Origin: Nocardioides sp. LHD-245
GTDB lineage: Bacteria; Actinomycetota; Actinomycetes; Propionibacteriales; Nocardioidaceae
DNA length: 64,000 nt
NCBI RefSeq assembly: GCF_030929495.1
Contig: NZ_JAVFWN010000013.1
Span: forward strand, 124,001 to 188,000
Reading direction: 5' to 3'
A program made the position numbers and the translations under genes. Shown piece after piece: positions 1 to 12,236 of this stretch (the first letter of the stretch is position 1; every line of letters starts with the position of its first letter). The notes below the pieces were generated by a model. That model was given only the letters and a program-made list of their open reading frames with translations, made no database searches and was not told the DNA's origin.

Positions 1-3867
<3,867 letters not shown>

Positions 3868-3901
3868 GGCGGAGTCGACCGCGCGCGAAGGTGTCGGGCC
3901 G

Positions 3902-4510
3902 TCACTCGATCCCGAGGTAGTTGAGCCAGAGCCGGGTGAGGTCGTCGGCAGCGGTGTCGACGTCCTCGCGGTGCCCGAAGACGTACCAGATGTAGGCGAG
4001 CCGCTCGGTCATCGCGCCGAGCACGAAGGCGGCCGTGGCGGGGTCGACGTCGGGTGAGACCTCGCCGGCGGCCTGCCAGCGGGCGATCGCGCGCTCGGTG
4101 CGGCTGCGGTAGTAGCGGTTCCGCTCGGCCAGGACATCGGGGAGGTCGGGCTGGCCGAGGGCGGCCGCCTCGACGCTCTTCCAGAAGCCCGCGTTCCGCT
4201 TGAACGAGCTGAGGTAGAGCAGGTTGGTCTCGCGGATCCGGTGGGCCGGGTCGACCGATCCGCCCGACCGGCTCGGCACGAGCTCGCCGTAGACCTCGTC
4301 CTCCACGGTGATCAGCAGCTGCCGGAAGAGGTCGTCCTTGTTCTCGAAGTGCAGGTAGAACGTGCCGGCGGCGACCCCGGCCTCCTTGGTGATGTCCGAG
4401 ACCCGGGTCTTGTGCAGGCCCTTCCGCTCCAGGACGCGGCGTCCGGCGCGGAGCAGGGCGCCGCGGGTCCGGTGGGCCTGGGTGGTCTGGGGAGTCCGCT
4501 CGGTGGTCAT
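3902..4510 (-). CDS. TetR/AcrR family regulator (downstream member of tandem pair)
   Basis: A 202-residue protein with an N-terminal TetR helix-turn-helix at about residues 15-60 (KTRVSDITKEAGVAAGTFY) and a helical ligand-binding C-terminal domain. The ATG at 4510 is chosen because it overlaps the stop of the upstream TetR gene in an ATGA arrangement (4507-4510), implying translational coupling. The HTH closely resembles that of its neighbour (GLHKTRVSDITKEAGVAAG against GLHGARVIDVTKRAGVAAG), so the pair looks like a tandem duplication. It probably controls the divergent operon starting at 5339; the ligand is unknown. Confidence 0.9.
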   Translation of the reverse strand: MTTERTPQTTQAHRTRGALLRAGRRVLERKGLHKTRVSDITKEAGVAAGTFYLHFENKDDLFRQLLITVEDEVYGELVPSRSGGSVDPAHRIRETNLLYLSSFKRNAGFWKSVEAAALGQPDLPDVLAERNRYYRSRTERAIARWQAAGEVSPDVDPATAAFVLGAMTERLAYIWYVFGHREDVDTAADDLTRLWLNYLGIE

Positions 4511-5106
4511 CGGACGCCGGCGTCCGGGGTCATCCGCAGGATCGAGGTCCAGGCGCCGGTGATCACCGCAGTGGCCTCCTCGAGGTCGGGTCGCTCGGGC
4601 CCGGCGCACCACTGCTGCACGGCCTGCTCGGTGAGCGCGATCAGCGCGTCGACCACGACGTCGCCGGCGACGCCTGGGTCGATCCAGCCCTGCTCGGCCC
4701 AGAAGCCGAGCTCGTCGGTGAGCGTGCGGGTCAGCGGGTCGGGCTGGTCGCGGAGGGCGGTGGCGACCTGGACGTTGCCGAGCGCGGCGGCGTTGATCAT
4801 CCGCCACGTCGCGGCGCCCTCGGCGAGCCGGGCGACCTGGAGACGGACCACCTCGCGCAACCAGGCGCGGGCCCCCTCGGCATCGGAGAACCGGGCCCGG
4901 GGGACCTGGGCGGCCAGCCCTTGGCGGGACTGCTCGACGACCTCGAGGAAGAGCCCCTCCTTGGTGTCGAAGTAGGTGTAGAAGCTCCCTGCCGCCACGC
5001 CGGCACGCTTGGTCACGTCGATCACCCGGGCGCCGTGCAGGCCCTTCTCGGTGAAGACGTCGACGGCAGCGTCGACCAGCGCCTGCCGGGTCGGAGGGAG
5101 GGTCAC
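4507..5106 (-). CDS. TetR/AcrR family regulator (upstream member of tandem pair)
   Basis: A 199-residue TetR-type repressor with its HTH near residues 28-48 (ARVIDVTKRAGVAAGSFY). The GTG at 5106 is chosen because TetR proteins begin just before the first DNA-binding helix; longer in-frame starts would add unrelated residues and read through the palindrome at 5192-5210. Its stop overlaps the start of the second TetR gene by 4 bp. It is divergent from the catabolic operon at 5339, and a perfect palindrome lies between them, as expected for an autoregulated local repressor. The ligand is unknown. Confidence 0.9.
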   Translation of the reverse strand: MTLPPTRQALVDAAVDVFTEKGLHGARVIDVTKRAGVAAGSFYTYFDTKEGLFLEVVEQSRQGLAAQVPRARFSDAEGARAWLREVVRLQVARLAEGAATWRMINAAALGNVQVATALRDQPDPLTRTLTDELGFWAEQGWIDPGVAGDVVVDALIALTEQAVQQWCAGPERPDLEEATAVITGAWTSILRMTPDAGVR

Positions 5107-5191
5107 TGGGCCGCCTCTCGGGGACGTGGATGGTCGGTCGGACTGCCCGAAGGCTAGCCAGTGTGCGAGTTCGATGCCACGAATGAATGGC

Positions 5192-5210
5192 AATTCAGAG
5201 TATCTGAATT
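5192..5210. promoter_or_regulatory. Perfect inverted repeat, candidate TetR operator
   Basis: Eight-bp perfect arms AATTCAGA and TCTGAATT are separated by 3 bp. The site is strikingly AT-rich for this genome and sits 86 bp upstream of the TetR GTG and 129 bp upstream of the divergent SDR-like gene. Arms of this length and spacing suit a TetR dimer. Which of the two TetR proteins binds is inference. Confidence 0.6.
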
Positions 5211-5293
5211 CCTCGTCACCCGCCGTGGCGTCGAGCGTCGAGGGATCAGGTAGCGCCTGAAAGGGGGGATTCCGCATGCTCGGATCGACCCAT

Positions 5294-5331
5294 TGTGTCC
5301 CTTGACACACTCTCGGACGACACGGTAGGAC
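5294..5331 (+). promoter_or_regulatory. Candidate promoter with overlapping 16-bp dyad for the 5339 operon
   Basis: A -35-like TTGACA lies at 5302-5307, and a -10-like TAGGAC lies at 5326-5331 after an 18-bp spacer. That would put transcription start at or next to the ATG at 5339. The -35 lies inside a dyad, TGTGTC (5294-5299) and GACACA (5304-5309). Its 16-bp TGTGN8CACA geometry resembles Crp/GlxR sites except at one symmetric position. GGTAGGA at 5324-5330 could instead act as a weak ribosome binding site. Confidence 0.45.
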
Positions 5332-5338
5332 TACCCAC

Positions 5339-6193
5339 ATGAACGGAAATTCAACGCCGTACGACGGCCGCCGAGTGCTCGTCACCGGCGGTGCCCGCGG
5401 CCTCGGTGCCGCCGTCGCCGCGTCGTTCGCCGCGGCCGGCGCGCGGGTCGCGGTGTGGGACGCGCCCGGCGCGATGGCGCTCGACTACCCCCTGTCCGGC
5501 GCGGCCGAGCTCGACGCGGCCCGGACCGTGGTCGGCCCGACCGGGCACGTCGCCGCGGTCGACGTCCGCGAGGTCGCGCAGGTGCGCGCCGCCCTGCCCG
5601 CCACCGTCGCCGCGCTCGGCGGGCTCGACGTCGTCGTCTGCGCGGCCGGGGTCCGCACGGCCGCGACCGCGGCCACGATGAGCGACGCGGCCTGGGACGC
5701 CGTGGTCGACACCAACCTGCATGGCACCTACCACGTGCTGCGGGAGACCCTGGCCCACCTCGAGGAGTCGGGCCGCGGCCGGATCGTCGTCATCGCCGCC
5801 GAGGAGGGACGCCGCGGTGCCTTCGGGCTGAGCCACTACGCGGCCGCCGCCTGGGCGCAGATCGGCCTGGCCAAGTCGCTGGCCCACGAGGTCGCCGAGC
5901 ACGGCATCGCGGTCGGGGTGGTGTGCCCCGGGGTGATGGACACCGCGATGAGCGACGACCCGTCGTACTGGGCGGTGCTGCAGGCCGGCCGCGACGGCTC
6001 GCAGGCGGTGGCCGGTCCCGACCGCGCCGCCGCCGAGCACGCGCTGCGTGTGCGCCACCCCAGCAGCGCGACCTATGTCGACGTCGACGCGGTCGTCCGC
6101 GCCGTCGAGCAGCTCGTCGCGGAGCCCGGCCTCGACCGGACCGGCGCGGTCGTCGACGTCTCGGCCGGCCTGGCCGCCACCAACACGGCGTGA
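5339..6193 (+). CDS. SDR-fold protein lacking the catalytic Ser and Lys
   Basis: A 284-residue Rossmann protein of the short-chain dehydrogenase family. The cofactor loop TGGARGLG (residues 16-23) and the structural Asn in DTNLHG are present. The usual NNAG is CAAG, the catalytic Ser position (about 154) reads Ala in VIAAEEG, and the YxxxK motif reads YAAAA (Tyr167, Ala171), so the general-base Lys is gone. The gene heads the operon and is followed after 34 bp by an intact mycofactocin-type SDR. It may be a non-catalytic partner or a nucleotide-binding structural subunit. The ATG at 5339 fits the promoter spacing and the family N-terminus. Confidence 0.85.
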   Translation: MNGNSTPYDGRRVLVTGGARGLGAAVAASFAAAGARVAVWDAPGAMALDYPLSGAAELDAARTVVGPTGHVAAVDVREVAQVRAALPATVAALGGLDVVVCAAGVRTAATAATMSDAAWDAVVDTNLHGTYHVLRETLAHLEESGRGRIVVIAAEEGRRGAFGLSHYAAAAWAQIGLAKSLAHEVAEHGIAVGVVCPGVMDTAMSDDPSYWAVLQAGRDGSQAVAGPDRAAAEHALRVRHPSSATYVDVDAVVRAVEQLVAEPGLDRTGAVVDVSAGLAATNTA

Positions 6194-6227
6194 GCCGCCC
6201 GCACCCCGAGGACGAGGAGAGAGAACG

Positions 6228-7061
6228 ATGAGGAACTTCGACGGCCGGACCGCCCTGGTCACCGGCGCCGCCAAGGGGCAGGGCCGCTCCCACGCGATCG
6301 CGCTCGCCCAGCGGGGCGCCAACGTCGTGCTGGTCGACATCGCCGCGCAGATCCCGTGCGCGTCGCGGATGGGCACGCCCGAGGAGCTCGACGAGACCGC
6401 ACGCATCGTCGAGTCGCTCGGCGCGCCCTGCCTGACGCTCAAGGCCGACACCCGCAGCCCCGAGCAGATGCGCGACGTCGTCGCGGCCACCGTCGAGCGG
6501 TTCGGGCGGGTCGACGTGCTGCTCGCCAACGCCGGCATCGCCGCCTTCGGCGCGGTCCGGGAGATGGCCGACGACGTGTGGCGCGACGTGGTGGACGTCA
6601 ACCTCGGGGGAGTGGCGGCCAGCATCCGCGCGGTCGCGCCGGTGATGGCCGAGCAGCGCTCGGGGCGGATCGTCGCGACCGCCTCGTCGGTCGGTCGCGA
6701 AGGCGGTCCCAACAATGCCAACTACGCGGCGTCCAAGTGGGGTGTGATCGGACTCGTGAAGTCCGTCGCGATCGAGCTGGCCCCCTACGGCGTGACGGTC
6801 AACGCGTTCTCGCCGATGTCGGTGTCGACCGACATGTGCCACAACGATCTCACCTACGGCCTGTTCCGCCCCGACCTGGCCGCGCCCACGACCGACGACG
6901 TGCGCGCCACCTTCGCCACCCTCAACCCGATGGCCGTGCCGTGGATCGAGGTCGGCGACACGACCGAGGCCGTCCTCTTCCTCGCCTCCGACGAGGCCCG
7001 CTACATCACCGGTACGGCGCTCGACGTCGCCGGTGGCTGGAACGCCTTCCACAGCGCCTGA
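6228..7061 (+). CDS. Mycofactocin-coupled SDR family oxidoreductase
   Basis: A 277-residue short-chain dehydrogenase. It has the glycine motif TGAAKGQGRSHA, NAG in LLANAGI, a catalytic Ser in ATASSVG and Tyr/Lys in NYAASKWG. GQGRSHA and the insertion after the second beta strand (VDIAAQIPCASRMGTPEEL) are the hallmarks of the family that keeps NAD bound and passes electrons to mycofactocin. A good ribosome binding site (GAGGAGAG, 6215-6222) precedes the ATG at 6228. It probably oxidises an alcohol taken up by the transporter encoded downstream. No mycofactocin biosynthesis genes lie in the window; they would be elsewhere in the genome. Confidence 0.92.
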   Translation: MRNFDGRTALVTGAAKGQGRSHAIALAQRGANVVLVDIAAQIPCASRMGTPEELDETARIVESLGAPCLTLKADTRSPEQMRDVVAATVERFGRVDVLLANAGIAAFGAVREMADDVWRDVVDVNLGGVAASIRAVAPVMAEQRSGRIVATASSVGREGGPNNANYAASKWGVIGLVKSVAIELAPYGVTVNAFSPMSVSTDMCHNDLTYGLFRPDLAAPTTDDVRATFATLNPMAVPWIEVGDTTEAVLFLASDEARYITGTALDVAGGWNAFHSA

Positions 7062-7110
7062 CGCGCCGCCCCACACCGCACCTCGCCCGACGACCACCAA
7101 GGAGCCCCCC

Positions 7111-8364
7111 GTGACCTTCGACCCGACCGACAAGCTCTCCGACCTCGCCGCCGGCGGCCCGGCCCTGTTCTTCCCCGACCCGCCGGCCCAGGTCACCTTC
7201 AACTTCGACCAGGGCATCGCGGCGGAGGAGACCTTCCCTCTCGACGACTTCCGACGGCTGATGGGCGAGGTCCTCGACCGCGACGGCGGCCGCGCGCTGG
7301 AGTACATCTCGTTCGGCTACGAGGAGGAGACCGACCAGATCGTCTACCTGCCGTCGTACATCGAGCTGATGCTGGGCCACACCGGGCTGCGCGAGGAGGT
7401 CGCCGCGTGGATCTCCAAGACCCAGGACGTCCGCGGCCTCGGCGCCGACAACCTGATCCTCACCTCCGGCTCGGTGCAGGCCATCGCGCTCGCGGTCAAC
7501 GCGCTGGTCAACCCCGGCGACGGCGTCCTCGTCGAGAAGGCGACGTTCCCGTACGCCATGCGCTTCATGCAGATGCGTGGCGCCGACCTGCGCACCGTCG
7601 AGATCGACGAGCACGGCCTGGTCATCGAGTCGCTGGTCGAGCGGCTCGAGGAGATGCGCCGCGACGGCGTCACCCCCAAGCTGCTCTACGTCATCCCGAC
7701 CTTCCAGCTGCCGACCTGCGTCGTGATGCCCGAGGACCGCCGCCGCCGGCTGCTGGAGGTCGCCGAGGAGTACGACTTCGTCATCCTCGAGGACTCGATC
7801 TATGCCGACCTGCGCTACGGCGGCGACCCGGTCCCGTCGCTGCTGAGCATGGACACCAACGGCCGGGTGATCCAGAGCCACGGCTTCTCCAAGGTGCTCG
7901 CCCCCGCGCTGCGGATCGGCTGGATCACCGCTCCGGAGCCGCTGATCCACGCGCTCGCGTCGGTCCGCCAGGACCTCGGGGTCAGCCAGTGGATCTGCCG
8001 GATGCTCGCCCAGTACCTCCAGGAGGGGCTGCTCGACCCGCACATCGAGCGGGCCAACGCGGTCTACCGGCGCAAGCGCGACCTCGCCGTCGCGGCGGTG
8101 CGCGAGCACTGCGGCGGGCTGGTCAGTTTCGAGGTACCCGACGGCGGCTACTACCTCTGGCTCAGGATCGCCGACAACGTCGACTGGGAGAAGGCCCAGC
8201 ACGAGGCCGCGATGAACGGCGTCTTCTGCCGTCCCGGCGAGAAGTTCCTCGGCCAGGAGGCGGGCCAGGGCTACCTGCGCCTGGCCTACAGCCACGCGCC
8301 CGACCACGAGCTCGAGCGCGGCATCAAGGCCCTCGGCGAGGCGATCGTCGCGCACGCGCGCTGA
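7111..8364 (+). CDS. PLP-dependent aminotransferase (class I/II fold)
   Basis: A 417-residue fold-type I aminotransferase. It has the SGSVQAI phosphate-binding region, the aspartate-containing EDSIYADL and the PLP lysine in SHGFSKVLAPALRIGW. The C-terminal domain ends with YLRLAYSHA. The GTG at 7111 is preceded by AAGGAG (7099-7104). MocR/2-aminoadipate-type aminotransferases look like this; no DNA-binding domain is attached. In the operon it sits between two oxidoreductases and an ABC transporter, so a transamination step on the imported compound or a breakdown product is plausible; the substrate cannot be deduced. Confidence 0.9.
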   Translation: MTFDPTDKLSDLAAGGPALFFPDPPAQVTFNFDQGIAAEETFPLDDFRRLMGEVLDRDGGRALEYISFGYEEETDQIVYLPSYIELMLGHTGLREEVAAWISKTQDVRGLGADNLILTSGSVQAIALAVNALVNPGDGVLVEKATFPYAMRFMQMRGADLRTVEIDEHGLVIESLVERLEEMRRDGVTPKLLYVIPTFQLPTCVVMPEDRRRRLLEVAEEYDFVILEDSIYADLRYGGDPVPSLLSMDTNGRVIQSHGFSKVLAPALRIGWITAPEPLIHALASVRQDLGVSQWICRMLAQYLQEGLLDPHIERANAVYRRKRDLAVAAVREHCGGLVSFEVPDGGYYLWLRIADNVDWEKAQHEAAMNGVFCRPGEKFLGQEAGQGYLRLAYSHAPDHELERGIKALGEAIVAHAR

Positions 8365-8414
8365 CCCCGCCACACCACTGACCGGCAGGCCCGGCGGCCT
8401 ACCGACCACCTGCA

Positions 8415-8438
8415 GTCCCCGGCACCCGCGCCGGGGAC
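8415..8438 (+). other. Intercistronic stem-loop
   Basis: GTCCCCGGC and GCCGGGGAC form a perfect 9-bp stem with a 6-nt loop, between the aminotransferase and the substrate-binding-protein gene. There is no U tract. It may be a weak terminator or an mRNA-stabilising hairpin that raises the abundance of the binding-protein transcript, as is common for ABC systems. Confidence 0.4.
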
Positions 8439-8492
8439 GGAGCTCGGGCGCCCGAACGACCCCGACAACCGACCCCAACGAGAGGAATGCCC

Positions 8493-9641
8493 GTGCTTCC
8501 CAACAACCCCCACCGCGCGCGCCGCCGGCGCGCCGCGGTCGCCGCTCTGGTGGTCGCCGCCACCGTGGCGCTCGCCGGCTGCGGCAGCAGCTCCGACACC
8601 GACGGCGGAGACGACGGCGCCGCGGCGAGCGGACCGTGGCTGGACGAGGCCAAGGCCGCAGCCGAGACGGCCGTGAAGGTCCCGACCGAGATCGCCGTCA
8701 AGGCGCTCGGCCCGGTCGAGCCGCCGGCGTCCATGACCGTCTACTTCGTGGGCTGCGACCAGTCGATCCCGGGCTGCGTGGCCCAGGTCGAGGGCGTGCG
8801 CCAGGCGACCGAGGCGCTCGGCTTCGACCTGGAGGTCTGCGACGCCAAGAGCGACGTCGCGTCGTTCCAGAACTGCATGAGCCAGGCGGTCAACGCCAAG
8901 CCCGACGTCATCGTCAACAACGCCCGGCCCTCGGCCGACGCGTCGGAGGCATACGCCGAGGCGCACGAGCTGAAGATCCCGGTGATCGGCCAGTTCACCG
9001 CGCAGCTCCCGGACCCCGAGAAGGGGAACACCGTCGAGGTCGGCAACGTCTGCCAGATCGAGGGCGAGCTGCTCGGGAGCTACATCGTGTCCGAGTCGAG
9101 CGGCAAGGCGAACGTCGCGATCTTCGCCGACACCGTCTACCAGTGCAACGGCCAGCGCGCCGACGGCGTCAAGGCCGCGCTCGACAAGTGCCCGAGCTGC
9201 ACGGTGAGCGTCGACCGGTTCAGCGTCGCGACCGCGCAGACCGACCTGCCGCCCGCGCTGCAGGCCAAGATCCAGTCGAACCCGCAGCTCAACTGGGTGG
9301 TCAGCACACCCGGCTTCTCCGGGGTGATGGCGGCGGACGCCGTACGCCAGTCGGGCAAGGAGGACGGCATCTCCGTCGGCACCTTCGACGGTGACGAGCC
9401 CACGCTCGCGCTGGTCCGCCAGGGCGACATCATCAAGGCCGACGTGGCCTCCGGGGTCTACGAGAACGGTTGGACCGTCGTCGACGCGGCGCTGCGGCTC
9501 AAGGCCGGGCAGACCATCCCGGACAACATCGAGAACCCGACTCAGCTGCTGATGACCCAGGACAGCGCGCCCGAGAGCGGCACCTACGAGGGCGCGGACG
9601 GCTTCCGCGACCAGTTCCAGGCGCTCTGGGGCGTCAGCTGA
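8493..9641 (+). CDS. ABC transporter substrate-binding lipoprotein (ribose/sugar-type)
   Basis: A periplasmic-binding-protein type 1 lipoprotein of about 382 residues. An Arg-rich N-terminus and a hydrophobic segment end in the lipobox LAGC (Cys30). The two alpha/beta lobes resemble RbsB/LsrB-class receptors (KPDVIVNNARPSADAS, GTFDGDEPTLA). The GTG at 8493 is preferred because AGAGGA (8481-8486) lies 6 nt upstream, whereas the ATG at 8487 would touch it. It is the first gene of an SBP-ATPase-permease set and delivers its ligand to the permease at 11156. The ligand is unknown; the family binds sugars, polyols and other small molecules. Confidence 0.92.
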   Translation: MLPNNPHRARRRRAAVAALVVAATVALAGCGSSSDTDGGDDGAAASGPWLDEAKAAAETAVKVPTEIAVKALGPVEPPASMTVYFVGCDQSIPGCVAQVEGVRQATEALGFDLEVCDAKSDVASFQNCMSQAVNAKPDVIVNNARPSADASEAYAEAHELKIPVIGQFTAQLPDPEKGNTVEVGNVCQIEGELLGSYIVSESSGKANVAIFADTVYQCNGQRADGVKAALDKCPSCTVSVDRFSVATAQTDLPPALQAKIQSNPQLNWVVSTPGFSGVMAADAVRQSGKEDGISVGTFDGDEPTLALVRQGDIIKADVASGVYENGWTVVDAALRLKAGQTIPDNIENPTQLLMTQDSAPESGTYEGADGFRDQFQALWGVS

Positions 9642-9669
9642 TTCCGGGGTGACGAGAGCGGAGACCACG

Positions 9670-11193
9670 ATGACCACGGACGACGCGGCAGCCCTGGAGT
9701 TGCACGGGATCGTCAAGACGTTCCCCGGGCAGCGCGCCCTCGACGGTGTCGACTTCACCGTCGCACGCGGCGAGATCCACGCCCTGCTGGGCCACAACGG
9801 CTCCGGGAAGTCGACCCTGATCAAGGTGCTCTCCGGCTTCCACCAGCCCGATGACGGACGCTGCTCCGTCGCCGGATCGCGACTGCGGTTCGGCGACGGG
9901 GTGGCGGTCAGCCGGGCCGGCGTCCGCATCATCCACCAGGACATCGGACTGGTCGACGAGCTCTCGGTGCTGGAGAACCTCCGGCTCGGCGTCGGCACCT
10001 ATCGCGCCGGCACGCTCGGCGCCATCCGCTGGCGCGGCGAGCGGTCGGCGGCCCGCGCCCGGCTCGACGACCTCGGTCTCGGGCACCTCGACCCCGACGC
10101 GGAGGTGGCCGGACTCTCGGCCGTGGAGCGGACCGAGGTCGCGGTCGCCCGGGCGATCGACGACCCGGACGCGATCCGGGTGCTCGTCCTCGACGAGGCC
10201 TCGGCCGCGTTGCCGGAGGAGCAGGTGCAGCACCTGTTCCGGCTGGTCCGCACGCTCGCCGCCCGCGGCGTCGGGGTCGTCTACGTGACTCACCGCCTGG
10301 AGGAGGTCATCGACCTCGCGGACCGGGTGACCGTGCTGCGCGACGGCGAGGTGGTGCTCCAGGAGAGCGTCTCGGCACTCACCCGCGAGGACCTCGCCCG
10401 GGTGATCGCGGGCAGCGAGGTCGCGGCGGTGCACGCGACCGATCGCGCTGCCGGACGTACGGCGGGTGCCGCGGTGCTCACCCTCGACGACGTCGTCGCC
10501 GGGCGCGAGCTCGCCGGTGCCAGCCTGACCCTGCGCGAGGGCGAGGTGCTCGGCGTGGCCGGTCTCGCCGGGTCCGGTGTGCACGAGGTGGTCCGGCTGC
10601 TCCAGGGCCGGGCGCCGCTGCGCGGCGGAACCGTCGCGGTCGCCGGCGCGCCGGTGGCCCGTCCCGGGGTGCGCGCACTGCGGCGGCTCGGCGTCGCGGT
10701 GCTGCCGGGGGAGCGCGACCAGAAGCGGATCACCGGGATGACGGTCGCCGAGAACATCACGATCGCCGACCTGTCGCCGTACTGGCGCGGCGGGCGGTTC
10801 CGGCACGGCGAGGAGCGCGCGGAGGCGGTCGCCCTGGTCGAGCGCTACCGGATCCGGCCGCCCGACGTGCGGCGCCCGATCGAGCTGCTCAGCGGCGGCA
10901 ACGCCCAGAAGGCCTATGTGGCACGCCTCCTGCGCACCGCACCCCGCGTGCTGGTCCTGGAGGAGCCCACCCACGGCGTGGACGTCGGCGGCACCGCCGA
11001 GATCCTGCGCCTCCTCGTCGAGGCCGCACGCAACGAGGGCACCGCCGTCCTCCTGTGCTCCTCCGACACCGACGACCTCGCCGCCACCTGCGACCGCGTC
11101 CTGGTGCTGCGCGACGGAGTCGTCGCCGACGAACTGACCGACAAGGAGATCACCCGTGAGCGAATCGTTGAGCTCTGCTACGCAGCCGGCTGA
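9670..11193 (+). CDS. Sugar-type ABC transporter ATPase with two nucleotide-binding domains
   Basis: A 507-residue RbsA/MglA-like tandem ATPase. Domain 1 has Walker A GHNGSGKST (41-49) and Walker B VLVLDEAS. Domain 2 has a degenerate Walker A region (GLAGSGVHE) but an intact signature LSGGNAQK and Walker B VLVLEEPTHGVD, the asymmetry usual for this family. The ATG at 9670 has GGAG at 9660-9663; the GTG at 9649 is an alternative. The 3' end overlaps the permease gene by 38 bp, so the two products are made together. Confidence 0.93.
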   Translation: MTTDDAAALELHGIVKTFPGQRALDGVDFTVARGEIHALLGHNGSGKSTLIKVLSGFHQPDDGRCSVAGSRLRFGDGVAVSRAGVRIIHQDIGLVDELSVLENLRLGVGTYRAGTLGAIRWRGERSAARARLDDLGLGHLDPDAEVAGLSAVERTEVAVARAIDDPDAIRVLVLDEASAALPEEQVQHLFRLVRTLAARGVGVVYVTHRLEEVIDLADRVTVLRDGEVVLQESVSALTREDLARVIAGSEVAAVHATDRAAGRTAGAAVLTLDDVVAGRELAGASLTLREGEVLGVAGLAGSGVHEVVRLLQGRAPLRGGTVAVAGAPVARPGVRALRRLGVAVLPGERDQKRITGMTVAENITIADLSPYWRGGRFRHGEERAEAVALVERYRIRPPDVRRPIELLSGGNAQKAYVARLLRTAPRVLVLEEPTHGVDVGGTAEILRLLVEAARNEGTAVLLCSSDTDDLAATCDRVLVLRDGVVADELTDKEITRERIVELCYAAG

Positions 11194-12193
11194 GGAGGTG
11201 GCGCCGGCTCGTCACGCCGAGCGCCGGGCGGGCCGGATCGGCCTCGACCTGCTCGACCGCTGGGCCGGTCCGCTGCTGCTGGTGGCGATGATCGTGGCGT
11301 TCACGATCGCCTCGCCCGGGGTCTTCCTGACCAGCAGCAACCTGCTGGCGGTCGTGAACAACCAGACCATCACCGCGGTAGTCGCACTGGGCCTGCTCTT
11401 CCCGCTCGCCGCGGGTGTCTTCGACATCTCGATCGGCGGCGTGCTCACGCTGTCGGTGATCACGTCGGCCTGGACCTTCCAGCAGACGGCCGGCTCGATG
11501 CCGGTGCCGCTCGCCATCCTGATCACGCTGGCGGTCGGCGCGAGCGCCGGCCTGGTCAACGCGCTGCTGGTGGTGCGGCTGAGCATCGACCCGTTCATCG
11601 TCACGCTCGGCTCCGGCTCGATCTTTCTGGGCATCTCGCAGCTGGTGGCCAACGGCCAGGTGGTCTCACGCGACATCCCGACGGCCTTCACCGACCTCGG
11701 TCGCGGCGAGCTGTTCGGCATCCCGAACCCCATCGTGCTGGTCGTCGTCCTCGCGCTGATCGTCTTCTATGTGCTGGAGATGACCCCGCTGGGCCGGATG
11801 ATCTACGCCACCGGCTTCGGCCGCGAGCAGTCCCGGCTGGCGGGCGTGCCGACCCACCGGATCCTGGTGCTGGCGTTCGTCGTGTCGGGCTTCTGCGCCT
11901 CGCTCGCCGGTCTCGTCTACACCTCCCGGATCGGGACGGGGCAGCCCGACGTCGGCGCGCAGTACCTCCTGCCGTCGTACGCCGCGGCCTTCCTCGGCTC
12001 GACGATGATCAAGCCGGGCCGGTTCAACGTCCCGGGCCTGCTGGTCGGCCTGGCGATCCTCGCCATCGGCATCAACGGCCTGCAGCTGCAGGGGATCCCG
12101 TTCTGGGTGATCTCCACCTTCCAGGGCGGCGCGCTCATCCTCGCCGTCGTCCTCACCAAGCTCCGCAAGCTCTCGGTGCGTGCGGACGGCTGA
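11156..12193 (+). CDS. ABC transporter permease (RbsC/LsrC type)
   Basis: A 345-residue integral membrane protein with about nine hydrophobic segments and the family signature region ASLAGLVYTSRIGTGQP near the end. The GTG at 11156 lies inside the ATPase gene and is preceded by AAGGAG; the overlap is typical of this operon type. It forms the membrane pore of the importer with the double ATPase and the lipoprotein at 8493. Confidence 0.93.
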   Translation: MSESLSSATQPAEEVAPARHAERRAGRIGLDLLDRWAGPLLLVAMIVAFTIASPGVFLTSSNLLAVVNNQTITAVVALGLLFPLAAGVFDISIGGVLTLSVITSAWTFQQTAGSMPVPLAILITLAVGASAGLVNALLVVRLSIDPFIVTLGSGSIFLGISQLVANGQVVSRDIPTAFTDLGRGELFGIPNPIVLVVVLALIVFYVLEMTPLGRMIYATGFGREQSRLAGVPTHRILVLAFVVSGFCASLAGLVYTSRIGTGQPDVGAQYLLPSYAAAFLGSTMIKPGRFNVPGLLVGLAILAIGINGLQLQGIPFWVISTFQGGALILAVVLTKLRKLSVRADG

Positions 12194-12236
12194 TCGCCTC
12201 CGCTCGTCGTACCGACCACCAGAGAAGGAGAACGAC

